In this document: piece after piece, positions 16,872 through 24,957 of the stretch
Numbering within the stretch: the stretch's first letter is position 1
Layout: every line of letters starts with the position of its first letter
Assembly (NCBI GenBank): GCA_963778185.1
Contig: CAVZTF010000003.1
Coordinates: forward strand, 1,488,001 to 1,552,000
Length of the DNA: 64,000 nt
Direction: 5' to 3'
Source of the DNA: RPQJ01 sp963778185
Lineage (GTDB): Bacteria > Pseudomonadota > Gammaproteobacteria > Steroidobacterales > Steroidobacteraceae
Notes under the pieces: model-generated
The model's database searches: none
Told to the model about the DNA's origin: nothing
Seen by the model: the letters and a program-made list of their open reading frames with translations, nothing else
Position numbers and translations under genes: made by a program

Positions 16872-18038
16872 TCAGTGGGGCCGCGCCGGCGCCGCAGTGC
16901 GCGCCATCCAACGGGCCACGACCAGACCTGCGATGACGGCGATGACGAGGTCGATCCAGGCATAGGTGGGCGCCGCGGCGCCGACCTGCAGCACGCAGAG
17001 CAGCAATACCATCACGATCGTCACGCCGGCGGCGACGTGCGGGAACACGCCCGCGCCGGCGAGCAGCCAGGCCAGCGCCACGTAGCGGAAGCCCTTTCCG
17101 GCGAGTTCTGCTGGCGGCGGTGCGCCCCGGCCCAGGAAGTCCGTCAGGGCGGCCACGTCCATGGTCACGTGCTGGCCGCCGGTGATCGCGGGCCACAGCG
17201 CGACCGCCGCGAGCCATGCGCCGAGCGCCGCCGCGAGCAGCGCCGAGCGCCCCCGATCCTCGATGCGGTTGATGAGCACCAGCACGGGCAGCAGCAAGGC
17301 GATTGCGGCCAGCTCCGTGAACACGAGCGTGTGCCCCGCGGTGAACGTACGTCCCACCAGCACGGCCGCAATCACGAGCAGGAACGCGTCGACGCCGCGC
17401 TGCCGCCGCCCGAGGTGGAAGGCGGCCTGCGCGACGACCAGCCAACCGATGAAGAAGGCGGCGAACTCCGATCCGTCGAGTTGCGGCGAGAACAGCGGGC
17501 GCACCGCGCGCTTCAGCTGTCGCAGGCTGGCGTCCGGCATCAGCGGCCACAGCCGCGCGACCAGCCACAGCACGACGATGGTGAGCGCCACCGCCGCGGA
17601 GCGACCCTTCGGGTTGGCCTGCGGCGCCATGCGCACGCCGAGCAGGTGCCAGGTCGAGCCCGCCGCGGCACCGATGGCAGTGCCGAGCACGTTGAGCGAC
17701 AGGTCGGTGAGGCTCGGCACGCGGGTCTCGATGGACGCTTGCAGGATCTCCATGGAAATCGACAGCAGGGCGCCGAGCACCGTGCTCGCCACGGCCTGTC
17801 CGACGCGACCGAGGCGCGGCTCGAACATGAGCGCGAGGCAGAAGCCCAGCGGGACGTACAACAGGACGTTGTTGAACATGTCCCCGCGCGAGGCCCGCGC
17901 CCAGGTCAGCCTGCGCAGTGTTTCCAGCACGGGTGGTCCGTCGGCGGAAAGGCCGAACGGCCACAGCGACACGTAGAGGATCAGCGCCAGGAAGACCGCG
18001 AGCAGCAGGGGCGCGGCGAAATGGGAGCGCGAGGCCAC
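16872..18038 (-). CDS. VanZ-like integral membrane protein
   Basis: 388 residues with about nine to ten predicted hydrophobic segments. The N-terminal third carries the VanZ-like pattern: LILYVSLWPF, DMFNNVLLYVPLGFCLALMF, then SISMEILQASIETRVPSLTDLSLNVLGTAIGA region. The last conserved stretch (Q-x-x-ETR-x-x-x-x-TDL-x-x-N) is diagnostic. The C-terminal part is a further membrane region of unknown role, making it about twice the length of minimal VanZ proteins. GTG start. 10 nt downstream of the ctaB stop and probably cotranscribed with it. Function unknown; teicoplanin resistance, which names the family, should not be inferred. Confidence 0.8.
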   Translation of the reverse strand: MASRSHFAAPLLLAVFLALILYVSLWPFGLSADGPPVLETLRRLTWARASRGDMFNNVLLYVPLGFCLALMFEPRLGRVGQAVASTVLGALLSISMEILQASIETRVPSLTDLSLNVLGTAIGAAAGSTWHLLGVRMAPQANPKGRSAAVALTIVVLWLVARLWPLMPDASLRQLKRAVRPLFSPQLDGSEFAAFFIGWLVVAQAAFHLGRRQRGVDAFLLVIAAVLVGRTFTAGHTLVFTELAAIALLLPVLVLINRIEDRGRSALLAAALGAWLAAVALWPAITGGQHVTMDVAALTDFLGRGAPPPAELAGKGFRYVALAWLLAGAGVFPHVAAGVTIVMVLLLCVLQVGAAAPTYAWIDLVIAVIAGLVVARWMARTAAPARPH

Positions 18039-18048
18039 TCGGCGGCCC

Positions 18049-18960
18049 TCAGGGCCGGATCATGAGGTAGTGGTCCACGAGCAGGGCGGTGAACAGCAGC
18101 ATCAGGTAGTTGATCGAATAGCGGAAGAGCTTCATCGGCAGCTGCGTGTTGCCACCACGACGGCGCAGCTCGAGGGCGTAGCGCAGAAAGATACCTCCGA
18201 GCACCACCGCCGCGGCCAGGTAGATGAGGCCGCTCATACCCGTGAGGTAGGGCAGCAGCGTCGCGATCACGAGCAGGATCGTGTAGAGCAGGATGTGCAG
18301 GCGCGTGAACTCGACGCTGTAGGCGACCGGCAGCATCGGGATGCCGGCCTTCGCGTAGTCCTCGCGCCGCGCGATGGCGAGCGCCCAGAAGTGCGGCGGC
18401 GTCCACACGAAGATGATCAGGAACAACAGCAGCGAATGCGGGTCGACGCTTGCGGTGACCGACGTCCAGCCGAGCACCGGCGGCGCCGCGCCGGCCGCGC
18501 CGCCGATGACGATGTTCTGCGGCGTGGCGTGCTTGAGCCACGCGGTGTAGAGCACGGCGTAGCCGATCAGCGACGCGAAGGTGAGGGCGGCGGTGAGCGG
18601 GTTTACGAGCAGCCACAGCACCGTCATGCCGAACGCGCCGAGCACGCCCGCGTAGCCGAGCGCCTGCCGGGTGTTCAGGTGGCCGGTCGGGATGGGCCGC
18701 TGGCGGGTGCGGGCCATCTTCACGTCGAAGCGCTGGTCGAGCACGTGGTTGATGGCGGCCGCGCTCGAGGCGGCCAGCCCGATGCCGAGCGTGCCGAAGA
18801 GGAGCGCTGGCAGGGGCGGCAGGCCCGGGGCGGCGAGGAACATCCCCACCACCGCCGTGAAGACGATCAGCGCGACGACACGCGGCTTGCCGAGCTCGAC
18901 GAAATCCCGCCAGGAGGCGTTAACCGGGGTCGCGAGGTTGGCGGAATGGGTCTGCGGCAC
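18049..18960 (-). CDS. ctaB: Protoheme IX farnesyltransferase (heme O synthase)
   Basis: UbiA-superfamily membrane enzyme that adds a farnesyl group to heme B, the first step to heme A. It has the Asp-rich sites NHVLDQRFDVKMARTRQRP and the heme-O-synthase segment WTPPHFWALAIARREDYAKAG, with about eight membrane helices in 303 residues. The start is uncertain: no ATG is available. I use GTG 18960 (MPQTHSANLATPVN). The frame continues open upstream into the end of ctaA. Also known as cyoE. Acts with ctaA just upstream to supply heme A to the oxidase. Confidence 0.93.
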   Translation of the reverse strand: MPQTHSANLATPVNASWRDFVELGKPRVVALIVFTAVVGMFLAAPGLPPLPALLFGTLGIGLAASSAAAINHVLDQRFDVKMARTRQRPIPTGHLNTRQALGYAGVLGAFGMTVLWLLVNPLTAALTFASLIGYAVLYTAWLKHATPQNIVIGGAAGAAPPVLGWTSVTASVDPHSLLLFLIIFVWTPPHFWALAIARREDYAKAGIPMLPVAYSVEFTRLHILLYTILLVIATLLPYLTGMSGLIYLAAAVVLGGIFLRYALELRRRGGNTQLPMKLFRYSINYLMLLFTALLVDHYLMIRP

Positions 18961-19001
18961 GCGCGTGGGTCCGGGGCGGCGGGGCCGCAATTCTACAGGC
19001 G

Positions 19002-20003
19002 TCAGAGGGTGCGTGCCGGCGGCCAAAGGAACCTGAGCAGCGCCACCATCGACAGCAGCAGCACGGCGGCCACCGCGTTGTGCGCCGTGGCGAGGGCGAG
19101 CGGCAGGGTCGTGAGCACCATCACGGGCCCCAGCACCCATTGGGTGGCCAGCACTACCGCCACGGCCATCCCGGCCATGCGCACGGCGCGGGACCGTCCA
19201 GTGCTGATCGCGCGCCAGCCGACGAGGCCCAGCACGAACGCGGTGACGATGCCCCACAGTCGGTGGGTGTAGTGGATCGCGACCCGTGCCGGGTGGTCGA
19301 GCACGCCGCCTTCGTAGTCGATGCCCAGGCCGCGCCACAGCACGAAGGCATCCTTGAAGTCCATGGCGGGCCAGAAGGACTTCTGGCAGGTCGGAAAATC
19401 AGGGCAGGCGAGCGCCGCATAGTTGCTGCTGGTCCAGCCGCCGAGCAGGATCTGGACGGCGAGCACCGCGATCCCGATGACAGCCCAGGTCCTGAGCCGT
19501 CGCTCGCCCGCGGGCCGCGTGGTCCGGTCGACGCGCAGGCTCAGCCACCAGAGCAGCGACGTGGTGGCGAGCCCGCCCGCCAGGTGCGCCGAAACGATCG
19601 CGGGTTTCAGCAGCAGCGTGACCGTCCACATCCCGAGCAAGCCCTGGAAGACCACCAGCAGCAGGAGGAAGCCGGGGAGGCGCAGCGGCTGCGCAGGGTC
19701 GCGGCGATTCCTCCATGCGACGACGGCGATGGCAATGATCAGCAGTCCCAGCGCCGAGGCGAGGTAGCGATGGATCATCTCCTTCAACGCCTTCTCGGCC
19801 TCGAGCGGGCGCCCGGGAAAGGCGGCGTTCGCCGCGTCGGCATTCTCGACCGCCTGGCCGACCGTCAGGTGGCCGTAGCAACCGGGCCAGTCCGGGCAGC
19901 CGAGGCCTGCGTCCCCGAGGCGTACCCACGCGCCGAGCACGACGACGCAGAGAGCGACGGCGGTGCCGAGCAGGCAGAGGCGGCGAAACAGCGTGAGTTG
20001 CAT
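19002..20003 (-). CDS. ctaA: Heme A synthase (COX15/CtaA)
   Basis: Oxidises the C8 methyl of heme O to a formyl group to give heme A. 333 residues with eight membrane helices in two four-helix halves. The N-terminal half has the COX15 pattern VVVLGAWVRLGDAGLGCPDWPGCYG. Heme-ligand histidines are in EMIHRYLASALG, VSAHLAGG and IHYTHRLWG. Two cysteines after GLGC and PGC fit the periplasmic cysteine pair seen in many CtaA proteins. ATG at 20003; 9 nt after the SCO-like gene, in the cta assembly operon. Confidence 0.94.
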   Translation of the reverse strand: MQLTLFRRLCLLGTAVALCVVVLGAWVRLGDAGLGCPDWPGCYGHLTVGQAVENADAANAAFPGRPLEAEKALKEMIHRYLASALGLLIIAIAVVAWRNRRDPAQPLRLPGFLLLLVVFQGLLGMWTVTLLLKPAIVSAHLAGGLATTSLLWWLSLRVDRTTRPAGERRLRTWAVIGIAVLAVQILLGGWTSSNYAALACPDFPTCQKSFWPAMDFKDAFVLWRGLGIDYEGGVLDHPARVAIHYTHRLWGIVTAFVLGLVGWRAISTGRSRAVRMAGMAVAVVLATQWVLGPVMVLTTLPLALATAHNAVAAVLLLSMVALLRFLWPPARTL

Positions 20004-20012
20004 GGAGTGACC

Positions 20013-20630
20013 TCAGCCGATGTGCGACAGGCGAAGCAGCTTCTTCAGGTCGGCGAGCAACGCCTTGTCGGGCGCCGTCGCGGAATAGCTCATGACGAGG
20101 TTGCCGAGCGGGTCGACGAGGTACACCCGGCCCGCGGCGGCGACCGCCACGCCGTCGTAGACTGGAAACGGCTCGAGCAGAGCGGCCGAGCCGGCGGTCT
20201 CGACCAGTGCGACCAAGAGGTCCGGGTGCTCCGCGGCGAGGAACCCTCGGTCGCAGCAACGGCCGGTCACGAGGAACACGCGCTGCACGCGGTCCATGTC
20301 CTTGTTGAGCGCGAAGCGCGACTGCCGCGTGAGGTAGAGCGCCTTGCGGCAGCGCTCGTCGCACAGACCGTCGCCGACGTACAGCCACGTCCACTTGCCG
20401 CGCAACAGGCTCGGGTCCGTCGTACTCCCGTCGGGTGTCGGCAGTTGCATCGACCGCAGCGGCCGTGCCGGGTCCAGCAGGTCGCCCTTGTTCGACCCGC
20501 CGACCGGTCGCCAGTCGGTCGGACCGTAGTAGAGCCAGAACGCCACCGCCAGCGGCACGAAGAACAGCGCAGCGAGCGCCAGCAACTGGCGGCGCCCGCG
20601 CTTCACCGTATCCGCGTCATCGGGACTCAT
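20013..20630 (-). CDS. SCO-like cytochrome oxidase assembly protein
   Basis: Membrane-anchored thioredoxin-fold protein of 205 residues. A single N-terminal membrane helix (LLALAALFFVPLAVAFWLYY) is followed by a periplasmic domain. GLCDERCRKAL supplies a CxxxC pair as in SCO1/SenC copper chaperones of the CuA site, and a further CC pair occurs at GRCCDRG. The thioredoxin-like flow (LLRGKWTWLYVGDG, VYLVDPLGNLVMSY) supports the fold. Start at ATG 20630 (MSPDDADT), overlapping surf1 by 14 nt; an extension upstream lies entirely inside surf1. Divergent from canonical SCO1, so copper delivery is inferred from motif and operon. Confidence 0.8.
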   Translation of the reverse strand: MSPDDADTVKRGRRQLLALAALFFVPLAVAFWLYYGPTDWRPVGGSNKGDLLDPARPLRSMQLPTPDGSTTDPSLLRGKWTWLYVGDGLCDERCRKALYLTRQSRFALNKDMDRVQRVFLVTGRCCDRGFLAAEHPDLLVALVETAGSAALLEPFPVYDGVAVAAAGRVYLVDPLGNLVMSYSATAPDKALLADLKKLLRLSHIG

Positions 20631-21384
20631 GGCGTTGGAACTCGCCGGCAGGCGCCTCACGTCGCAGGCTCAAGGCCATGAAGATGACCGCGGCGGCGAG
20701 CGCGGCGGCAAACCACTGGAGGGCATAGCCGAGGTGGCGTTCCGGGCCGAAGCCGAGAGACGGGCGCCACTCCCGCTCGTAGCCCCCGGCAAGGTCGGGA
20801 TCGAGCAGCACGATGCGTGATTCTACCTCGGTGCCGAGCGCCGCCTCGACGTCGCCTTCCACCGGGAAGTTCATTACGCGCGGCCAGCCCTGGGCACCCG
20901 GCGCTGTCGCTGCGCCCAGTCGTATGCCGGGGATCGGCAAGCGGTCGAGCCGGCCCATCACCAGGCGCTGCCCGGCCTCCACGGACACGTCCGGCAAAGC
21001 CTCGCGCGTCGCGCCGAGCGGCACCCAGCCGCGGTCCACGAGCAGCCAGCCCTTGCCGTCCGCCCGCTCGAGCGGCGTCAGCACGCGGAAACCCGGGCGA
21101 CCGGTCTTGGTGGACGGCATGTTGTCGAGCAGGATCTGCCGGGTGGCGTCGTACGTCCCGCGCAGGCGCACGTGCTGGTAGCGGGCGAGTTCGTCGAAGC
21201 CGAGCCCGGTGGCGTCCACCGTGGTCTGGTTCCCCGCGATGAAGCCTTCGATCAGCGCCTGCTTCTCGCGGGCGCGGCCGAGCTGCCAGTACCCGAGCGA
21301 CACGAACGCGGCGAGTGCGATTGCGGTTGCCAGCACCGCCCATGGCCGCGGCGCGAACACCCGGTTGCCGATGCGGACGCTCAT
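20617..21384 (-). CDS. SURF1-family cytochrome oxidase biogenesis protein
   Basis: Inner-membrane factor linked to insertion of heme A into subunit I. 255 residues with the two-helix SURF1 topology: an N-terminal helix ending in the conserved SLGYWQLGRAREKQ and a C-terminal helix YALQWFAAALAAAVIFMAL. The periplasmic middle contains VRLRGTYD, LLVDRGWVP and NFPVEG, all family landmarks. ATG 21384. First gene of the surf1-sco-ctaA-ctaB(-vanZ) run, transcribed away from the small twin-helix gene. Confidence 0.92.
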   Translation of the reverse strand: MSVRIGNRVFAPRPWAVLATAIALAAFVSLGYWQLGRAREKQALIEGFIAGNQTTVDATGLGFDELARYQHVRLRGTYDATRQILLDNMPSTKTGRPGFRVLTPLERADGKGWLLVDRGWVPLGATREALPDVSVEAGQRLVMGRLDRLPIPGIRLGAATAPGAQGWPRVMNFPVEGDVEAALGTEVESRIVLLDPDLAGGYEREWRPSLGFGPERHLGYALQWFAAALAAAVIFMALSLRREAPAGEFQRHESR

Positions 21385-21420
21385 CTATAATTGCGCTCCA
21401 GACCTGCTTCCCGCCCCGGC

Positions 21421-21627
21421 ATGATCAAGTTCCTCATCGTCCTGACCCTCGCCGCGATCGTCGCGAGCCTCGGCACGGGCCTCTTCCACCTGGTCAAGGA
21501 CGAAGGCCAGTCCAAGCGCATGGTCAATGCGCTGACCCTGCGCATCGCCCTCTCCGTGCTGCTGTTCGTGCTGCTGTTCGTGGCCTGGAAAGGCGGCATG
21601 ATCGAGCCGCACGGCGTGGCGCGCTGA
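21421..21627 (+). CDS. DUF2909-type twin transmembrane small protein
   Basis: 68 residues from ATG 21421 with two hydrophobic helices (IKFLIVLTLAAIVASLGTGL and RIALSVLLFVLLFVAW) separated by the polar loop HLVKDEGQSKRMVNAL. This is the pattern of the small twin-transmembrane proteins found in cytochrome c oxidase clusters of Gamma- and Betaproteobacteria. It is the only plus-strand gene inside the cluster, divergent from surf1 by 36 nt and convergent with ctaE. A role in oxidase assembly is guilt by association. Confidence 0.8.
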   Translation: MIKFLIVLTLAAIVASLGTGLFHLVKDEGQSKRMVNALTLRIALSVLLFVLLFVAWKGGMIEPHGVAR

Positions 21628-21633
21628 CGCGCG

Positions 21634-21713
21634 CGGGCTGTGGGCAGTAGGCTGTAGTCAAGAGGCCCGCGTTTCCCTCCGACCTACAGCCCGCAGCCCA
21701 CCGCCTGCAGCCC
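21634..21713. repeat. Imperfect inverted repeat between convergent genes
   Basis: The 95-nt gap between the twin-helix gene and ctaE is filled by purine/pyrimidine-biased copies of ggctgt and agcccgcagccc. The best paired core is ggctgtag at 21650-21657 with ctacagcc at 21684-21691, extended outward by imperfect pairing. It could fold into a long hairpin ending both convergent transcripts, although no clear T-run follows. Confidence 0.55.
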
Positions 21714-21722
21714 GTGTACTGG

Positions 21723-22604
21723 CTACAGCCAATACACGAAGATAAAGAGCCCGAGCCACACCACGTCCACGAAGTGCCAGTACCAGGCCACGCCCTCGAA
21801 GGCGAAGTGGTGCGTCGGCGTGAAGTGGCCCTTCATCACCCTGAGCCAGATGACGGTCAGCATGATCGCGCCGATCGTGACGTGCAGGCCATGGAAGCCC
21901 GTCAGCATGAAGAACGTGGAGCCATAGACGCCCGAGCCGAGCGTCAGGTTGAGCTCGTGGTAGGCGTGGATGTACTCCTCGGCCTGCAGGCCGACGAACA
22001 GGAAGCCCAGGATGAAGGTGAGCGCGAGGAAGATCTTGAGGATTCCGCGGTTGCCCGCCTTGAGGGCGTGGTGGGCGATCGTGATGGTGACGCCGGAGGT
22101 GAGCAGGATGGCGGTGTTGATCGCCGGGAGGCCGAAGGCCGGGATGATCTCGAACCTGCCGCCGACGTCCTGCGGGCCATTGGTCGGCCAGGCGCTCTCG
22201 TAGTCCTTCCACAGCATCAGGTTGGTGAGGAACTTCGAGCCCTCGCCGCCCAGCCACGGCACCGACAGCTGGCGCGCGTAGTAGAGCGCGCCGAAGAATG
22301 CCGCGAAGAACATCACCTCGGAGAAGATGAACCACATCATCCCCATGCGGAAGGAGCGGTCCACGCCGGCATTGTAGAGGCCGCCCTGGCTCTCGCCGAT
22401 GACCGTGCCGAACCAGCCGAAGAACATGTAGGCCACGGCCGCGAGGCCGAGATACAGGATCCACGGACCGACATTCGCGCCGTTGAGCAGCGCGGCGGTG
22501 CCGAGCATGGTGATGAAGAGCGACACGGCGCCCACGATCGGCCACTTGCTGCCGTGCGGGATGTAGTACTTGTCGCCACCGTGCGCGGTGTGTGCTTGGG
22601 CCAT
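21723..22604 (-). CDS. ctaE: Cytochrome c oxidase subunit III
   Basis: Core membrane subunit of the aa3-type terminal oxidase, needed for stability and proton uptake by subunit I. 293 residues with seven predicted helices. Family signatures: HGSKWPIVGA near the N-terminus, SEVMFFAAFFGALYYA, ITIAHHALKAGN, LQAEEYIHAYHELNL and GFHGLHVTIGAIML. ATG 22604. Last of ctaC-ctaD-small-ctaG-ctaE, 64 nt after ctaG. Confidence 0.97.
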   Translation of the reverse strand: MAQAHTAHGGDKYYIPHGSKWPIVGAVSLFITMLGTAALLNGANVGPWILYLGLAAVAYMFFGWFGTVIGESQGGLYNAGVDRSFRMGMMWFIFSEVMFFAAFFGALYYARQLSVPWLGGEGSKFLTNLMLWKDYESAWPTNGPQDVGGRFEIIPAFGLPAINTAILLTSGVTITIAHHALKAGNRGILKIFLALTFILGFLFVGLQAEEYIHAYHELNLTLGSGVYGSTFFMLTGFHGLHVTIGAIMLTVIWLRVMKGHFTPTHHFAFEGVAWYWHFVDVVWLGLFIFVYWL

Positions 22605-22668
22605 GGGCTGTCGCCTTCCTGTTCTGTGCTGTCAACGCCGGCCACGTCGGCCGGCCCCCTGGTAAACC

Positions 22669-23211
22669 TCAGCGCGCCGCGAGCTTCTGCTCAGGCAGCG
22701 TGTACATCGAATACGCGAGCGTCATGCGATCGACCTGCTGCGGCAGGTCCGGATCGACGATGAACCGCACCGTGAATTCGCGCTCCTCGCCCGCCGCGAA
22801 GGTCTGCGGCGTGAAGCAGAAGCACTCGGTCTTCTGCAGGTAGCGGGCCGTCGTGATGGGCGCGACGCTCGGCACCGCCTGGGCGACGACTGGCACCGCG
22901 GCCTTGCTGAGGATCCTGAACTTCGCCTCGTAGAGACGGCCGGGCTGCAAGGCCATCTGGCTCGTTTCGGGCACGAGTTCGAACTCGCTGCCCGGTGCGA
23001 CCAGCGACATGAACTCCAGGGTGACCACGCGGCCCGCGCCCGCCTCGCTCGCTGCCATGGTCGTCGGGGCATCATTGACCTTGATGCCCGCCGCCTCGCA
23101 GATCACGTCGTAGAGCGGGATGAGCGCGAAGGCGAACGCAAAACTGCCCGCCGTCATCAGCAGGAGGCTGCGCAGCAGCGAACGGTCCGGCTTGCGCGTA
23201 TCGCGGTCCAT
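22669..23211 (-). CDS. ctaG: Cytochrome c oxidase assembly protein CtaG (Cox11)
   Basis: Copper chaperone that loads CuB of subunit I. 180 residues: one N-terminal membrane helix, then a periplasmic immunoglobulin-like domain. The Cu-binding ECFCF motif followed by TPQTFAAGEE and the conserved FIVDPDLP are present. It starts 4 nt after the stop of the 41-residue gene. This is the Cox11-type CtaG, not the unrelated Bacillus CtaG. Confidence 0.95.
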   Translation of the reverse strand: MDRDTRKPDRSLLRSLLLMTAGSFAFAFALIPLYDVICEAAGIKVNDAPTTMAASEAGAGRVVTLEFMSLVAPGSEFELVPETSQMALQPGRLYEAKFRILSKAAVPVVAQAVPSVAPITTARYLQKTECFCFTPQTFAAGEEREFTVRFIVDPDLPQQVDRMTLAYSMYTLPEQKLAAR

Positions 23212-23215
23212 GGCC

Positions 23216-23341
23216 CTAGGGCTGTGCCTTCATCATGCCGGAGGCGATGAACGCGACGTAGATGCCGAGCGCCACCAGCGCCAGCAGGACCGTGGTGCGG
23301 CGGATGCGGCGGCGCTGCTCGTCGGTCGGCCCGGCATTCAT
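23216..23341 (-). CDS. Cytochrome oxidase small assembly protein (41 residues)
   Basis: Short frame between ctaD and ctaG on the same strand: MNAGPTDEQRRRIRRTTVLL and then a single membrane helix ending ASGMMKAQP. Positively charged N-terminus then hydrophobic helix, so N-in topology. 11 nt after ctaD, 4 nt before ctaG. Proteins of this size and layout between coxI and cox11 are annotated as small cytochrome oxidase assembly proteins in Proteobacteria. Tight packing and clean frame make it very likely real; the biochemical role is unproven. Confidence 0.8.
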   Translation of the reverse strand: MNAGPTDEQRRRIRRTTVLLALVALGIYVAFIASGMMKAQP

Positions 23342-23352
23342 CGGTGTCGAGC

Positions 23353-24951
23353 TCACTTGACGACCGGCGCTTCGACGAAGGTGTGGTACGGGGCCGGCGA
23401 CGGCACGGTCCATTCGAGGCCGTGCGCGCGCGCACCGTCCCAGACCCCGGCGGTGGCCCTGGCGCCGCCCTTCGCGCACTTCCAGATGACGTACACGAAC
23501 AGCAACTGCGAGAGGCCGAAGCCGAAGCCGCCGATCGAGGAAACCATGTTCCAGTCGGCGAACTGCGTGGAGTAGTCCGGGATGCGGCGCGGCATGCCGG
23601 CCAGCCCCAGGAAGTGCTGCGGGAAGAACAGCACGTTCACGAAGATCGACGACAGCCAGAAGTGCCAGCTGGCGAGCTTCATGTCGTACATGTGGCCGGT
23701 CCACTTCGGCAGCCAGTAGTACACGCCCCCCATGATGGCGAACACCGCGCCCGGCACCAGCACGTAGTGGAAGTGCGCGACGATGAAGTAGGTGTCGTGG
23801 TACTGGAAGTCGACCGGGGCGATGGCCATCATCAGGCCCGAGAAACCGCCGATCGTGAACAGGAACAGGAAGGCGAGCGCGAACAGCATCGGCGGCTCGA
23901 AGGTGAGCGAGCCCTTCCACATCGTCGCCGTCCAGTTGAACACTTTCACGCCGGTGGGCACGGCGATCAGCATCGTGGAGAGCATGAAGAACATCTCGCC
24001 GGCGAGCGGCATGCCCACCGTGAACATGTGGTGCGCCCAGACGATGAAGGACAGGAAGGCGATCGAGGCGGTCGCATACACCATCGAGTCGTAGCCGAAC
24101 AGCGGCTTGCGCGAGAACGTCGGGATGATCTCGGACACGATCCCGAACGCCGGCAGGATCATGATGTAGACCTCCGGGTGCCCGAAGAACCAGAAGATGT
24201 GCTGGTAGAGCACCGGGTCGCCACCGCCGGAGGCCGAGAAGAACGTGGTGTGGAAGAAGTGGTCGGTGAGCAGCATCGTCACCGCGCCGGCGAACACCGG
24301 CATCACGGCGATCAGCAGGTAGGCCGTGATGAGCCAGGTCCACACGAACAGCGGCATCTTGAGCAGCGTCATGCCCGGCGCGCGCAGGTTCATGATCGTG
24401 ACGATGATGTTGATCGCGCCCATGATCGAGGACGCGCCCGCGAGGTGGATCGCGAAGATCGCGAGCGGGAAGGCATCGCCCGTCTGCAGCACCAGCGGCG
24501 GGTAGAGCGTCCAGCCGGCCGCGGGGCCGCCGCCCGGCATGAACAGCGACAGGATGAGCAGCGAGAACGCGGCGACCAGCAGCCAGAAACTGAAGTTGTT
24601 CATGCGCGGCAGCGCCATGTCGGGCGCGCCGATCTGCAGCGGGATCATCCAGTTGGCGAGGCCGACGGTTGCCGGCATCACCGCGCCGAACACCATGATG
24701 AGCGCGTGCACGGTCGTCATGGTGTTGAAGAAGCCCGGGTCGACGAGCTGCATGCCCGGCATGAACAGCTCCGCGCGGATGACGAGCGCCATCGAGCCGC
24801 CGACCAGGAACATGATCAGGCTGAACACCAGGTACATCGTGCCGATGTCCTTGTGGTTCGTCGTCGTGAGCCAGCGCATGACGCCCTTCGCGGGGCCGTG
24901 GTCGTGGTCGTCGTGGGCGGCCGCGTGGCCGTGGGTGTACGTTGCGCTCAT
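23353..24951 (-). CDS. ctaD: Cytochrome c oxidase subunit I
   Basis: Catalytic heme-copper subunit reducing O2 to water and pumping protons. 532 residues, twelve helices. Diagnostic segments: low-spin heme His in HALIMVFGAVMP, CuB/Tyr helix FFGHPEVYIMILPAFGIVSE (the GHPEVY of A1-type oxidases), WAHHMFTVGMP (CuB His pair), and HDTYFIVAHFHYVL with the heme a and a3 ligands. The Glu of GHPEV marks a type A1 oxidase with D and K proton channels. Begins 6 nt after the ctaC stop. Confidence 0.98.
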   Translation of the reverse strand: MSATYTHGHAAAHDDHDHGPAKGVMRWLTTTNHKDIGTMYLVFSLIMFLVGGSMALVIRAELFMPGMQLVDPGFFNTMTTVHALIMVFGAVMPATVGLANWMIPLQIGAPDMALPRMNNFSFWLLVAAFSLLILSLFMPGGGPAAGWTLYPPLVLQTGDAFPLAIFAIHLAGASSIMGAINIIVTIMNLRAPGMTLLKMPLFVWTWLITAYLLIAVMPVFAGAVTMLLTDHFFHTTFFSASGGGDPVLYQHIFWFFGHPEVYIMILPAFGIVSEIIPTFSRKPLFGYDSMVYATASIAFLSFIVWAHHMFTVGMPLAGEMFFMLSTMLIAVPTGVKVFNWTATMWKGSLTFEPPMLFALAFLFLFTIGGFSGLMMAIAPVDFQYHDTYFIVAHFHYVLVPGAVFAIMGGVYYWLPKWTGHMYDMKLASWHFWLSSIFVNVLFFPQHFLGLAGMPRRIPDYSTQFADWNMVSSIGGFGFGLSQLLFVYVIWKCAKGGARATAGVWDGARAHGLEWTVPSPAPYHTFVEAPVVK

Positions 24952-24957
24952 CGGTGC

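Noticed and set aside
16872..18038. Glycopeptide resistance gene vanZ
   Set aside because: The VanZ-like domain is widespread in proteins unrelated to resistance; no vanA/H/X or regulator is present, and the gene follows heme genes.
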